This document shows, one piece after another, positions 1 through 6,652 of a stretch of DNA of 10,332 nucleotides; within the stretch, counting starts at the first letter, position 1, and every line of letters starts with the position of its first letter. The stretch comes from Clostridiaceae bacterium (GTDB taxonomy: Bacteria; Bacillota; Clostridia; Oscillospirales; Acutalibacteraceae). Location of the stretch: NCBI GenBank assembly GCA_016303035.1, contig JAEDML010000031.1, positions 1 through 10,332 of the forward strand, read 5' to 3'. The notes beneath the pieces were generated by a model that saw only the letters and a program-made list of their open reading frames with translations, searched no databases and had not been told where the DNA came from. Made by a program: the position numbers and the translations under genes.

Positions 1-549
1 CGGAAAAAACGATAGAAAAAGCGCTACCTTAAACGGGTTTTCCGATGCCCTGTACTTACCGCGGTAGACATCTATAATATAGCTTGCCGCCTGAAGAGTG
101 TAATATGAAATGCCTAACGGAAGCAGTAGCTTGAACTTGGGCACTCTAAGCGAAACGCCGAAAACGGAAAAAGTACTTCTTAAAATATCACCGAAAAAAT
201 TGCAGTATTTAAGAAATCCGAGCATACCGAATACAAAAATCAACGCAACCGCAATTACTGTACGCTTTTGCTTTGTAATAACCGCCTTAAACGCCCTGCG
301 TTCTTCCTTTTCAAGAGATTTTTTAACTAAATCAAATCCGTCCTGAATTCGGTTAAGAAATTTTCCCGTAAGAAACACTACGGCAGTAGTAAGAATAAGA
401 AATATTAACAGTCCTCCGCTGTTTATAAGGTAAAAAACATAGCTTGCGGCAAGCAGTACCGCCCATTTTACCCTTTTAGGAAAAACGGTGTACAGAACAA
501 AAACAGGCGCCAAAAAGAAAAGCAGATATGTATATGAAGCATATGACAT
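1..549 (-). CDS. MBOAT-family O-acyltransferase (DltB/AlgI-like), N-terminal part, cut by the left edge
   Basis: The reverse strand is open from ATG at 549 to the first base of the window, giving 183 residues without a stop; this partial gene is not obvious from short ORF scans because it has no stop inside the window. MBOAT proteins move an acyl group across the membrane onto an extracytoplasmic acceptor (teichoic acid for DltB, alginate for AlgI). Seen: hydrophobic segments at about 5-22, 28-62 and 96-116, a basic loop (63-95), then the family block LPLGISYYTLQAASYIIDVY at 143-162 followed by RGKYRA and a downstream ALFLSFFP (176-183). The catalytic histidine of the family lies further on and is outside the window. 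DltB proteins are about 400 residues, so less than half is present. It starts 14 nt after the carrier-protein stop, with AAGGGG as ribosome site overlapping that stop, so the two are surely cotranscribed. The acyl donor is presumably the carrier protein. Acceptor unknown. Confidence 0.93.
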   Translation of the reverse strand, partial: MSYASYTYLLFFLAPVFVLYTVFPKRVKWAVLLAASYVFYLINSGGLLIFLILTTAVVFLTGKFLNRIQDGFDLVKKSLEKEERRAFKAVITKQKRTVIAVALIFVFGMLGFLKYCNFFGDILRSTFSVFGVSLRVPKFKLLLPLGISYYTLQAASYIIDVYRGKYRASENPFKVALFLSFFP

Positions 550-563
550 ATTTACCTATCCCC

Positions 564-791
564 TTATTCATCTTCAAGCTTTTCAATTAAAGCCTTAATT
601 GCGATAACCGATTTAAAGTTTTCGGGAATAATATCAATAGGCGTAATTTCGATATCGAATTCATCGTTTAACTCTCCGACCAGTCTTACAATAGACAGCG
701 AATCCAAAATATGATTTTCTACAAGGTTTTCCTCTGCTTTAAAATCAACACCCGGTTTAATTTCCTCAAGAATTTTAATAAGCTTTTCCAT
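564..791 (-). CDS. Acyl/aminoacyl carrier protein (DltC-like)
   Basis: A 75-residue acidic protein of the phosphopantetheine-carrier family, the usual size for DltC or ACP. The attachment site is visible as ILDSLSIVRL, with Ser31 in the D-S-L motif expected to carry 4'-phosphopantetheine. The helix II region continues as LVGELNDEFDIEI, and the C-terminal part (PENFKSVIAIKALIEKL) fits helix IV of carrier proteins. The role would be to receive an activated acyl group from the adenylation enzyme just upstream and hand it to the MBOAT protein just downstream. Its ATG lies 17 nt inside the end of the adenylation gene, with GGGGGAG four bases before the start, which indicates translational coupling. 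In classical dlt operons the order is A-B-C-D; here it is ligase, carrier, MBOAT. No phosphopantetheinyl transferase is in the window. Whether the cargo is D-alanine is doubtful (see the ligase). Confidence 0.92.
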   Translation of the reverse strand: MEKLIKILEEIKPGVDFKAEENLVENHILDSLSIVRLVGELNDEFDIEITPIDIIPENFKSVIAIKALIEKLEDE

Positions 792-2316
792 AATTCTCCC
801 CCATTTTAATTTGCCTTAAATTTTCCTTTAAAAGTTTTCTGTCAATTTTGCCGTTGCTGTTGTACGGAAATTGCTTGAGCGATATATAAACTTCCGGCAT
901 CATATAAACCGGCAGCCGCTTTGCAAGCGATTCGGCAAGCTCTGAATCGGTGATTTTTTTGCCCTGATAAAAAAGAGCTATTTTATCATCAGCTTGGTCA
1001 TAAACCACCGCACAGGCGGCGATTCTGTCAACCGCGCCGACAGCCGCCTCAATCTCTCCCGGTTCTATACGGTAACCCATATGCTTTATCCGAAAATCCT
1101 TTCGGGATAGATAAATTAAATTGCCCTCTTCATTGTACTTTACAAGATCTCCGGTTTTATAAACCGTTTCGGGATAGCTGTGGTTAAGCGGATTTTGCAC
1201 AAACGCCTCCGCCGTCTTTTCGGGATTATTGTAATATCCCATTGCAAGAAAGCTTCCCCTTGCGTATAGTTCGCCGCTTTCCCCGACTTCTGCCGCTTTT
1301 CCGTCCTCGTTTACAACAAAAACATCGCAGTTGTCACAATGCTTTCCTATCGGCAGCGTTTCGGAATCTGAAAATTTTCTGTCAACAATATAATAAGTAC
1401 AAATATCTGTCGTTTCAGTGGGACCGAAAAGATTGGCGTACATAGCCTTCGGAATATGCTCCATCCAGTAATTAAGCTGTTTTACGGGCATAACCTCTCC
1501 TGCAAAAAGCACCTTTTTTAATGATTCGAGCTTGCAGTAATCAAACACCTTAAGATTTGCTATAATACACATAGCGGACGGTACCCAGTAAACAGTATTC
1601 ACCCTGCGCTCGTTTAAAAATTCAATAAGCTTTATCGGAAAGGAAAAAAGCGTTTTCGGTATTATATTAAGGGTAGCGCCCTTGTAAATCGTGCTGAATA
1701 CATCGGATACCGACATACTGAAGTAAAAAGGCGTCTGACTGCCGAAGACCGTTTCACCGTCTATATCGAAGGTATCGGAAAACCAGCGTATGTATGAAAT
1801 TAGACTTCTGTGGCTCATAACAGCGCCCTTAGGCACCCCGGTAGAGCCGGAGGTAAAGAGCACATATGCAGGGTCGGTATCAATAACAGAGGATTTAATT
1901 TCAAGCATCAATTCGTCAAAGGGCTCTAACAGTACCGCCTCGCTGTATTTAATTATTTTACCCGAAAAACCTATTTTATCGGCTTTTTCAGCACAGCTGT
2001 CAGATATCAGCAATGCCGCAGGCTCAAGCGTTTTAAAAATTTGCTTAATTCTTTCTGTAGGCATTTCACAATCTATAACCGTGTAGAAATTTCCGCTTAA
2101 AAGAACGCCTACCATAGCCTCAAGATTTTCTACCGAGCGTTCAAACATAACCGCCACGGGCTTTCGGAAAAGCCGCGCATTTGCCACCGCCGCCGCAACC
2201 GAGCGTGAATTTTCGTAAAACTCTTGGTATGTAACGCTTCTGCGTTCATCGCGAAAAGCAATTTTTTGCGGAAATTTTTCGGCGGCGCGTTCAATCATTT
2301 CAATTAAATTTTTCAC
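775..2316 (-). CDS. DltA-like adenylation enzyme (AMP-binding; carrier-protein ligase) with altered substrate pocket
   Basis: A 513-residue ANL-superfamily enzyme, close to DltA length (about 500). It should activate a carboxylic acid with ATP and load it on the carrier protein encoded next. Core motifs are intact: A3 YVLFTSGSTGVPKG (151-164), A5 FGPTET (297-302), A7 YKTGD (386-390), A8 DFRIKHMGYRIEPGE (407-421) and A10 NGK with catalytic Lys490. The A4 region reads TPFYFSMSVSDVF (195-207). In DltA and NRPS adenylation domains the residue at Ser200 is the aspartate that holds the substrate alpha-amino group (FDxSV). Its loss argues against an ordinary alpha-amino acid and suggests a hydroxy, keto, fatty or other acid, or a differently bound amino acid; this is inference. 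The start is GTG at 2316: the ATG two bases upstream runs straight into TGA, whereas the GTG frame has GGGGG six bases before it. It overlaps the carrier gene by 17 nt. Automatic pipelines would probably call it D-alanine ligase; I hold that assignment open. Confidence 0.93.
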   Translation of the reverse strand: MKNLIEMIERAAEKFPQKIAFRDERRSVTYQEFYENSRSVAAAVANARLFRKPVAVMFERSVENLEAMVGVLLSGNFYTVIDCEMPTERIKQIFKTLEPAALLISDSCAEKADKIGFSGKIIKYSEAVLLEPFDELMLEIKSSVIDTDPAYVLFTSGSTGVPKGAVMSHRSLISYIRWFSDTFDIDGETVFGSQTPFYFSMSVSDVFSTIYKGATLNIIPKTLFSFPIKLIEFLNERRVNTVYWVPSAMCIIANLKVFDYCKLESLKKVLFAGEVMPVKQLNYWMEHIPKAMYANLFGPTETTDICTYYIVDRKFSDSETLPIGKHCDNCDVFVVNEDGKAAEVGESGELYARGSFLAMGYYNNPEKTAEAFVQNPLNHSYPETVYKTGDLVKYNEEGNLIYLSRKDFRIKHMGYRIEPGEIEAAVGAVDRIAACAVVYDQADDKIALFYQGKKITDSELAESLAKRLPVYMMPEVYISLKQFPYNSNGKIDRKLLKENLRQIKMGENYGKAY

Positions 2317-2322
2317 ATCAAT

Positions 2323-2327
2323 CCCCC
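2323..2327 (-). promoter_or_regulatory. Ribosome binding site that fixes the GTG start of the adenylation gene
   Basis: On the reverse strand GGGGG is followed by six bases and then GTG at 2316. The overlapping ATG at 2318 is followed immediately by TGA, so it cannot be the start; the first in-frame ATG is only at codon 7. The GTG start preserves the normal N-terminus of the family. Confidence 0.6.
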
Positions 2328-2333
2328 GTTTTA

Positions 2334-2358
2334 CCTACGGACTTTAAAAGTCCGTAGG
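2334..2358. repeat. Perfect 12-1-12 inverted repeat between ABC exporter and adenylation gene
   Basis: The arms are CCTACGGACTTT and AAAGTCCGTAGG around a single A, with no mismatch. In RNA from either strand it would form a hairpin of about 11 bp. Neither side is followed by a run of T on the transcribed strand (reverse strand continues TAAAACGG; forward strand CTTAAATT), so it is not a classical intrinsic terminator. It sits at the expected transcription start of the candidate promoter at 2364-2392, so it could be an operator for a dimeric repressor, a 5' mRNA-stabilising hairpin, or a weak attenuator between the exporter and the acylation genes. Confidence 0.8.
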
Positions 2359-2363
2359 CTTAA

Positions 2364-2392
2364 ATTACACTATCTGTTTCTAATGGCGTCAA
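2364..2392 (-). promoter_or_regulatory. Candidate sigma-A promoter of the dlt-like cassette, inside the 3' end of the ABC gene
   Basis: Reverse strand: -35 TTGACG (2387-2392), 17-base spacer, -10 TGTAAT (2364-2369); each hexamer matches consensus at five of six positions. The -35 lies in the codons for the exporter's last residues (PIDAIRNR) and the -10 begins just after its stop. The predicted start, near 2357, falls at the edge of the perfect inverted repeat. The cassette could also be read from the exporter's own promoter. Confidence 0.45.
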
Positions 2393-5129
2393 TAGGACGC
2401 TTTGAAGCTATGCGTCTTACAGGCAGGAAGCTTGCCGCAAATGCAACAACTGTACTTACCGCAAAAAGCAGCAGAATCTGACGTATTCCGAAGCTTAATA
2501 TTGTAATCAGTATTCCGGTTTCGCTTCTGATAACATAATTGATAAACAGTGTCGCGCAAAATACACCAATACAGGACAAAACGAAATTTATCATAGCTAT
2601 AATAAAGCTTTCTGAGAAGAAAATGCGGAAAACATCGTTGCTTCTTGAGCCAATCGCCCTTAAAATTCCTATTTCCTGCTTTTTATGCGAAATGCTTGTT
2701 GCAATAAAGTTTGCGAGCATAATAGCCGCAAATACCGCAAACCCGAGACCGATATAAAGGAATACCTTTGAAAGGGTTTTTAATACATCGTTTACGGTGT
2801 CAAGCTCATAGGTTACCGAATTCATAAGACTGTACCTAACATTTCCGTCCTTGCTGTAGCAATGTGCTACAAGCGATTTTATATCCTGTTTTTCGGCAGG
2901 CATTGCTCCGACGGCCATTTTATAAGCGCCCTCGCTGCCCGAAGTAAACATTTCGTAGGTTCCGTCATCGGTAACTATCGTTTGCGAATATGCGGTGTTA
3001 TTATCGGTAATAGGAATGACTCCGACTATTCTGCAATCGTCAAGCGAGTATTCCTCATTATTGTTATATCCCCAAAGCTTAAATTTGTTGTTGCCGATAA
3101 GCCTTTTGCAGTCCTCCGCAGTAAGAGCTTTTACTGACGGGTTACCGTTTTCATCATACACAGGCTCTGCTTCGCCCAGCATATCCGATGTGACGATTAT
3201 CTCGTTTTTAGCAAGAGACGCCTTCTCACCGTCAAGCCATATAATGCTCTGAACCGACTTGATATCGTCTAATTTTGCCATATACGAAGCGTCTATTGAA
3301 CTGTTATCTCCGTAATAATACATATAACCGTTTAAAATCGGCTTTGTATGCGGATGATTTTCAATAAGTCTTTGAACATAGCCCTCACCTACCATCGCAA
3401 CATCGGCAAGACTGTAATTTGCGGTGCACATAAATTCATTGGCAAGCGCAAAGGTTACAATCTTCTCGGCCTTTGAGTCCTTACTGTGGTCTTCGTTGAT
3501 TGAACGGTAGCGGTCAATGTCCATATTGGTATCTATTACGCCGGTAACGGTATATTTTTTGCCGTTAAATTCAAGTGTTTTCCCTATAAGGTCTTCAAAA
3601 TTCTTGATTTCGGTGTATACCGGTTTTTTGCCGCCCTTGCCGTCAGGCTGTGTTGTAACGGTGTCCCAGTAGCCTGCCGTCTTAAAGGTTTCAAAAACCA
3701 GCGAGCTTACGGCAATTTCATCCTTTTCACCGTTGGGCATAACGCCTGCGACCAGCTTCATATCCATATCCTTAACCGTTTTTTCGGTAATTTCGGCAAA
3801 GCCGTTAAAGCCCTGCTGATAAATACTGTATTCGCTCTTAGTAAGCTCGACATCGGGATTGAAATTTTTTGCAAAGCTTAAATCAGTACCTATCGGAGTA
3901 TATACGCCGGTCATTTCAATACCCGTATTCTTGGTAAATTGTTTTAAATTATCATCGGAGATGTAGTAACCGCCGCGCCAGTATTCGTTAACTCCCTCTC
4001 CCGATTTTACTGTTTTTTCTATCGCGGTATATTTAACGCCGGTATCTATTATTGACTGCGTGCATGTATTTATATGATTATAGGAACCGAAGGTATCCGA
4101 AAGACCGAACAGACCGAATGCAACGCAGGAAAGCAACACCGTAAACACAAGGCGTATTTTTTTATATTTAAGTCCGCTTGCACCTATCTTAAAAGCATTT
4201 TTAAGCGGAAGCTTTGATTTTATAAGCTTAAATTCGGAACCTGAATTTTCCTTGATTTTTGAAACATCCGTATTGCAAAAGCGCTTTGCGGATTTTTTGT
4301 TTTCGAAAACGGTTATTTCAAGCGAGCCGGAAGAAAGCTTATCTATATATTCGTTTATCGATATGCGATCCTCTTCGGTTATATGATAACCCTTAGGCAC
4401 ATCGACAGTATTGTCGTGAAATGTTAAGGAATCTGCATTTTCCTCGGTACAAGATGTATCAAGCTCAACATCGCTTATTACCTTACCGTCGTGAAGCTCA
4501 ATAATACGGTCGGCATACTGTTCTGCAAACTCGCGGTCATGCGATACAACTATAACAAGTTTATTCTTTGAAAGCTTTTTCAGAGTATCCAAAACCTGCT
4601 TACCCGTATTGGAATCAAGCGCTCCCGTAGGTTCGTCCGCCATTATAATTTCGGGATTTTTTACAAGGGCGCGTGCAATGGCAACCCTCTGCTTCTGACC
4701 GCCCGAAAGCTCGTTCGGCTTTCGGTTTCCGTAGCCGTCAAGGTCTACCTCTTTTAATATTTCATTTATCTGCCCGTCGTCAGCTTTTTTCCCCTGAAGC
4801 TCTATTGCAAGCGCAATGTTGGCGCCTACGGTAAAATCTTCGAGAATGTTGTATTCCTGGAAAATAAAACCTATATATGTGTTACGGTAGGAATCAAAAT
4901 GCTGTTGTTTAAAGCTTTTAGAGGAAACGCCTTTTATTGTAATTTCACCGCTGTCATACTTATCAAGTCCTCCCAAAACATTAAGCAGGGTTGACTTACC
5001 GCTTCCCGATTTGCCGAGCAGAAAAACCATTCCCGTTTCTGGGAACTTTATGGTTACATCGTCAAGCGCGGTTACCGGAACTCCCTTTTTAGGCTTATAG
5101 ATTTTATAAAGATTTTTTGTTTCGAGCAT
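2370..5129 (-). CDS. ABC transporter, fused ATPase and MacB/FtsX-type permease
   Basis: A 919-residue single-chain half-transporter that would work as a homodimer. The ATPase domain (1-225) has Walker A GKSGSGKS (39-46), Q-loop Gln91, signature LSGGQ (141-145), Walker B IIMADE (161-166, Glu166) and switch His197, all intact, so it should hydrolyse ATP. A cytoplasmic linker of about 100 residues leads to TM1 (326-345). A large extracytoplasmic domain (about 346-786) follows, then three C-terminal membrane segments (about 788-812, 841-866, 871-902) with the FtsX-domain block SHKKQEIGILRAIGSRSND (814-832). This four-TM plan is that of MacB/LolCDE-type mechanotransmission transporters, not the ten-TM BceB type. 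Such proteins export peptides, antibiotics or lipoproteins, or transmit force to an envelope enzyme; the substrate cannot be told from sequence. No MacA-like adaptor is present. Start ATG has AGGAGGG five bases upstream. It has its own promoter and candidate operator (5158-5212), so it may be induced separately from the two-component operon. Confidence 0.95.
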   Translation of the reverse strand: MLETKNLYKIYKPKKGVPVTALDDVTIKFPETGMVFLLGKSGSGKSTLLNVLGGLDKYDSGEITIKGVSSKSFKQQHFDSYRNTYIGFIFQEYNILEDFTVGANIALAIELQGKKADDGQINEILKEVDLDGYGNRKPNELSGGQKQRVAIARALVKNPEIIMADEPTGALDSNTGKQVLDTLKKLSKNKLVIVVSHDREFAEQYADRIIELHDGKVISDVELDTSCTEENADSLTFHDNTVDVPKGYHITEEDRISINEYIDKLSSGSLEITVFENKKSAKRFCNTDVSKIKENSGSEFKLIKSKLPLKNAFKIGASGLKYKKIRLVFTVLLSCVAFGLFGLSDTFGSYNHINTCTQSIIDTGVKYTAIEKTVKSGEGVNEYWRGGYYISDDNLKQFTKNTGIEMTGVYTPIGTDLSFAKNFNPDVELTKSEYSIYQQGFNGFAEITEKTVKDMDMKLVAGVMPNGEKDEIAVSSLVFETFKTAGYWDTVTTQPDGKGGKKPVYTEIKNFEDLIGKTLEFNGKKYTVTGVIDTNMDIDRYRSINEDHSKDSKAEKIVTFALANEFMCTANYSLADVAMVGEGYVQRLIENHPHTKPILNGYMYYYGDNSSIDASYMAKLDDIKSVQSIIWLDGEKASLAKNEIIVTSDMLGEAEPVYDENGNPSVKALTAEDCKRLIGNNKFKLWGYNNNEEYSLDDCRIVGVIPITDNNTAYSQTIVTDDGTYEMFTSGSEGAYKMAVGAMPAEKQDIKSLVAHCYSKDGNVRYSLMNSVTYELDTVNDVLKTLSKVFLYIGLGFAVFAAIMLANFIATSISHKKQEIGILRAIGSRSNDVFRIFFSESFIIAMINFVLSCIGVFCATLFINYVIRSETGILITILSFGIRQILLLFAVSTVVAFAASFLPVRRIASKRPIDAIRNR

Positions 5130-5157
5130 AAATACCCTCCTGAAATTTCGTATTAAC

Positions 5158-5178
5158 TGTATTATTTCAAATAGTACA
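5158..5178. promoter_or_regulatory. 21-bp near-palindrome, candidate repressor operator of the ABC exporter gene
   Basis: Forward-strand arms TGTATTATTT and AAATAGTACA flank a central C; the arms match at nine of ten positions. It lies just downstream of the -10 at 5184-5189 and covers the predicted start near 5177, the classical place for a repressor. The TGTA...TACA form resembles operators of GntR (YtrA-type) or similar dimeric repressors that control ABC exporters in Firmicutes; that family link is a guess. No such regulator is encoded in the window. Confidence 0.55.
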
Positions 5179-5183
5179 CTAAT

Positions 5184-5212
5184 AATATACCATTCCTCGG
5201 AGCCTTTGTCAA
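5184..5212 (-). promoter_or_regulatory. Strong sigma-A promoter of the ABC exporter gene
   Basis: Reverse strand: perfect -35 TTGACA (5207-5212), 17-base spacer, -10 TATATT (5184-5189, five of six), with an extended TGG just before the -10. It lies in the 99-nt gap between the TVP38/DedA gene and the exporter. The expected leader is about 48 nt and carries the palindrome. No terminator hairpin was seen between the upstream gene and this promoter, so some readthrough is possible. Confidence 0.8.
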
Positions 5213-5228
5213 CTGTTTGATTTTAATA

Positions 5229-5969
5229 TTATTTTTTATCGTTTTTTTCTGATTTAATTTTACTGATTTTGTTGTATATCAAAGCGCCGCATACGCTGAT
5301 TATGAGAGTTACGGCAAAGACGGTAACCGCGAATTTATATTCCTGTCCGCCGAGCGCGTTACCGCCTACGGTCGAAGTTATAATTGATGGCAGTCTTGCA
5401 ATAGTAACAATTATAAACCAATGCATAGGTTTTATGTCGGTCAGCCCCACAAAATATGAAAGTAAATCCTTAGGGGTTCCCGGAATAAAGAATATGAGAA
5501 AAATAATTGCGTCCAGCCGTTTTTCATTTTGCAGGAATTTAAGCGAGCGTATTTTCTCTACCGAAAAGAATACTTCGACAAGTCTGACCCCGAATTTACG
5601 CACAAGAAAGAAAACCAACAGACTTCCGAGCGTTATTCCTATAACGCAGAGAAGTGTTCCCTCCACCGCGCCGAAAGCGTATCCCGCCCCTATTTCAAGC
5701 GGCTCGCCCGGTATAACGGCAAAAATTACCTGAATAATCATCATACCGACAAAGGCAAAGCGACCCCACAAGCCGTGAGAATCCACCCACAGCCTGAATT
5801 TTTCAGGTTCCGACACAAGGCTTATCATCTGCCTTCCCACAAACCAGGTTAACACACCGAAAAAAGCTATTAAAACGCAGGTTGTAATTATGCCTGCCGC
5901 TTTTTTCTGCATTGGCGTCAGACGTTTCTCCTCTTCAATTGTACTCTCCGAGTTCTTTTTTAACATCAT
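5229..5969 (-). CDS. TVP38/TMEM64 (DedA superfamily) membrane protein
   Basis: A 246-residue polytopic membrane protein. After a charged cytoplasmic N-terminus (1-23) there are hydrophobic segments at about 25-47, 70-87, 100-123, 153-176, 183-200 and 212-232. Family motifs are clear: FAVIPGEPLEIGAGYAFG (83-100), a GxxLGS...RKFG stretch (111-127) and FIPGTPKDLLSYFVGL (161-176), the paired re-entrant-loop signature of the VTT/DedA domain, followed by ARLPSIITST (191-200). Bacterial DedA relatives are linked to lipid-carrier (undecaprenyl phosphate) or phospholipid translocation and envelope homeostasis; the exact substrate of this member is unknown. Two ATGs in tandem (5969, 5966) could start it; the first overlaps the amidase gene by 35 nt, with a weak GGAAGA site. 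Position as the last gene behind regulator, kinase and amidase points to an envelope-stress role. Confidence 0.92.
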   Translation of the reverse strand: MMLKKNSESTIEEEKRLTPMQKKAAGIITTCVLIAFFGVLTWFVGRQMISLVSEPEKFRLWVDSHGLWGRFAFVGMMIIQVIFAVIPGEPLEIGAGYAFGAVEGTLLCVIGITLGSLLVFFLVRKFGVRLVEVFFSVEKIRSLKFLQNEKRLDAIIFLIFFIPGTPKDLLSYFVGLTDIKPMHWFIIVTIARLPSIITSTVGGNALGGQEYKFAVTVFAVTLIISVCGALIYNKISKIKSEKNDKK

Positions 5970-6636
5970 TTTTCAAATCTTCCCACTTATCTTCGTGCTC
6001 CGCATAATAAAGCGGACACATTTTTCCTGTAATATCATAATGCCTTATAACGTCCTCTTCGTCAAGTCCGAATTCGTGACACAGCCACGCGGTCAGCCTT
6101 ATAAGCGAGTTATAGGAAGCTTGGTTGAAAACGCCGCTTTCATCCGGATGGCATACTTCAACCGAAATCGTATCGGAATTTCGCCAGTTACTTGCCGCGG
6201 ATTTTTCATTTAAAGGAACGCACTGTATTATTTCTCCGTCAAGTCCCACAACAAAATGAGATGATACCTCCGTGTCACTTTTATCAAAGAAATCACGGTT
6301 GTTTTGCGCCGTAGTGCCGGGGTTTCCAACATAGTGAATTACGATGTTTTTGACCGCGGTCAGCTTTTTTCCGCTGCGTGCGGTACCGTGAATTTTGATT
6401 ATCTGCACATCTACCCAATCGGGAACCGTAATATTTGATGCCTTTTGCAGCTGACTTTCCGCCTGAATACTTTTAGATTCTTCACGATTTTTTGAGCCTA
6501 TTATCCTAACCGCGCCGTAACAAATCGAAGCAATCAGCAATACTAAAAAGCTAAGACACAATAATCTTTTTATTATGAGCTTTCTTCTTCGCCGTTTTCG
6601 TCTTTTCATACGCGCGGCGTAACTGTAATCTGTCAT
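5935..6636 (-). CDS. Membrane-anchored N-acetylmuramoyl-L-alanine amidase (Amidase_2 family)
   Basis: A 233-residue protein with a very basic N-terminus (KRRKRRRRK, 11-19) and one membrane segment (about 23-45) that should act as an uncleaved signal anchor, placing the enzyme outside the membrane. The amidase domain spans about 94-215. Zinc ligands of the T7 lysozyme/AmpD fold are recognisable: His101 (IVIHYV), His199 (IRHYDITGKMCP) and Cys207; Lys205 fits the catalytic lysine and Glu160 (SVEVCH) the conserved glutamate of AmpD. SSHFVVGLDG (125-134) is the usual central motif. It should cut the bond between N-acetylmuramic acid and L-alanine of the stem peptide, remodelling or recycling peptidoglycan. 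There is no separate wall-binding domain, so the membrane anchor would do the targeting. It lies 16 nt after the kinase, with AGGGGAAG five bases before the ATG, and overlaps the next gene by 35 nt, so it belongs to the two-component operon. Confidence 0.93.
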   Translation of the reverse strand: MTDYSYAARMKRRKRRRRKLIIKRLLCLSFLVLLIASICYGAVRIIGSKNREESKSIQAESQLQKASNITVPDWVDVQIIKIHGTARSGKKLTAVKNIVIHYVGNPGTTAQNNRDFFDKSDTEVSSHFVVGLDGEIIQCVPLNEKSAASNWRNSDTISVEVCHPDESGVFNQASYNSLIRLTAWLCHEFGLDEEDVIRHYDITGKMCPLYYAEHEDKWEDLKNDVKKELGEYN

Positions 6637-6652
6637 TTTGACTTCCCCTGCT

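Noticed and set aside
110..346. Forward-strand 78-codon frame near the left edge
   Set aside because: It is antisense to the MBOAT acyltransferase, whose reverse-strand frame is open to the window edge and carries family motifs.
2334..2358. Intrinsic terminator after the ABC exporter gene
   Set aside because: The hairpin is strong, but no T-run follows on either strand, so a standard Rho-independent terminator is not supported; listed as an inverted repeat instead.
2370..5129. BceAB-type antimicrobial-peptide detoxification module with the neighbouring two-component system
   Set aside because: The permease has the four-helix MacB plan with one external domain at the usual MacB place, not the ten-helix BceB plan; the kinase is not the short, sensor-less BceS type, and the exporter has its own promoter.
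5130..5228. Riboswitch or leader RNA ahead of the ABC exporter
   Set aside because: The predicted leader is under 50 nt and contains only the palindrome; there is no room for a known riboswitch fold.
5269..5852. Forward-strand open frames of 154 and 107 codons opposite the TVP38/DedA gene
   Set aside because: They lie wholly antisense to a well-supported membrane protein, have no recognisable domain and no convincing ribosome site; they are shadows of its codon pattern.
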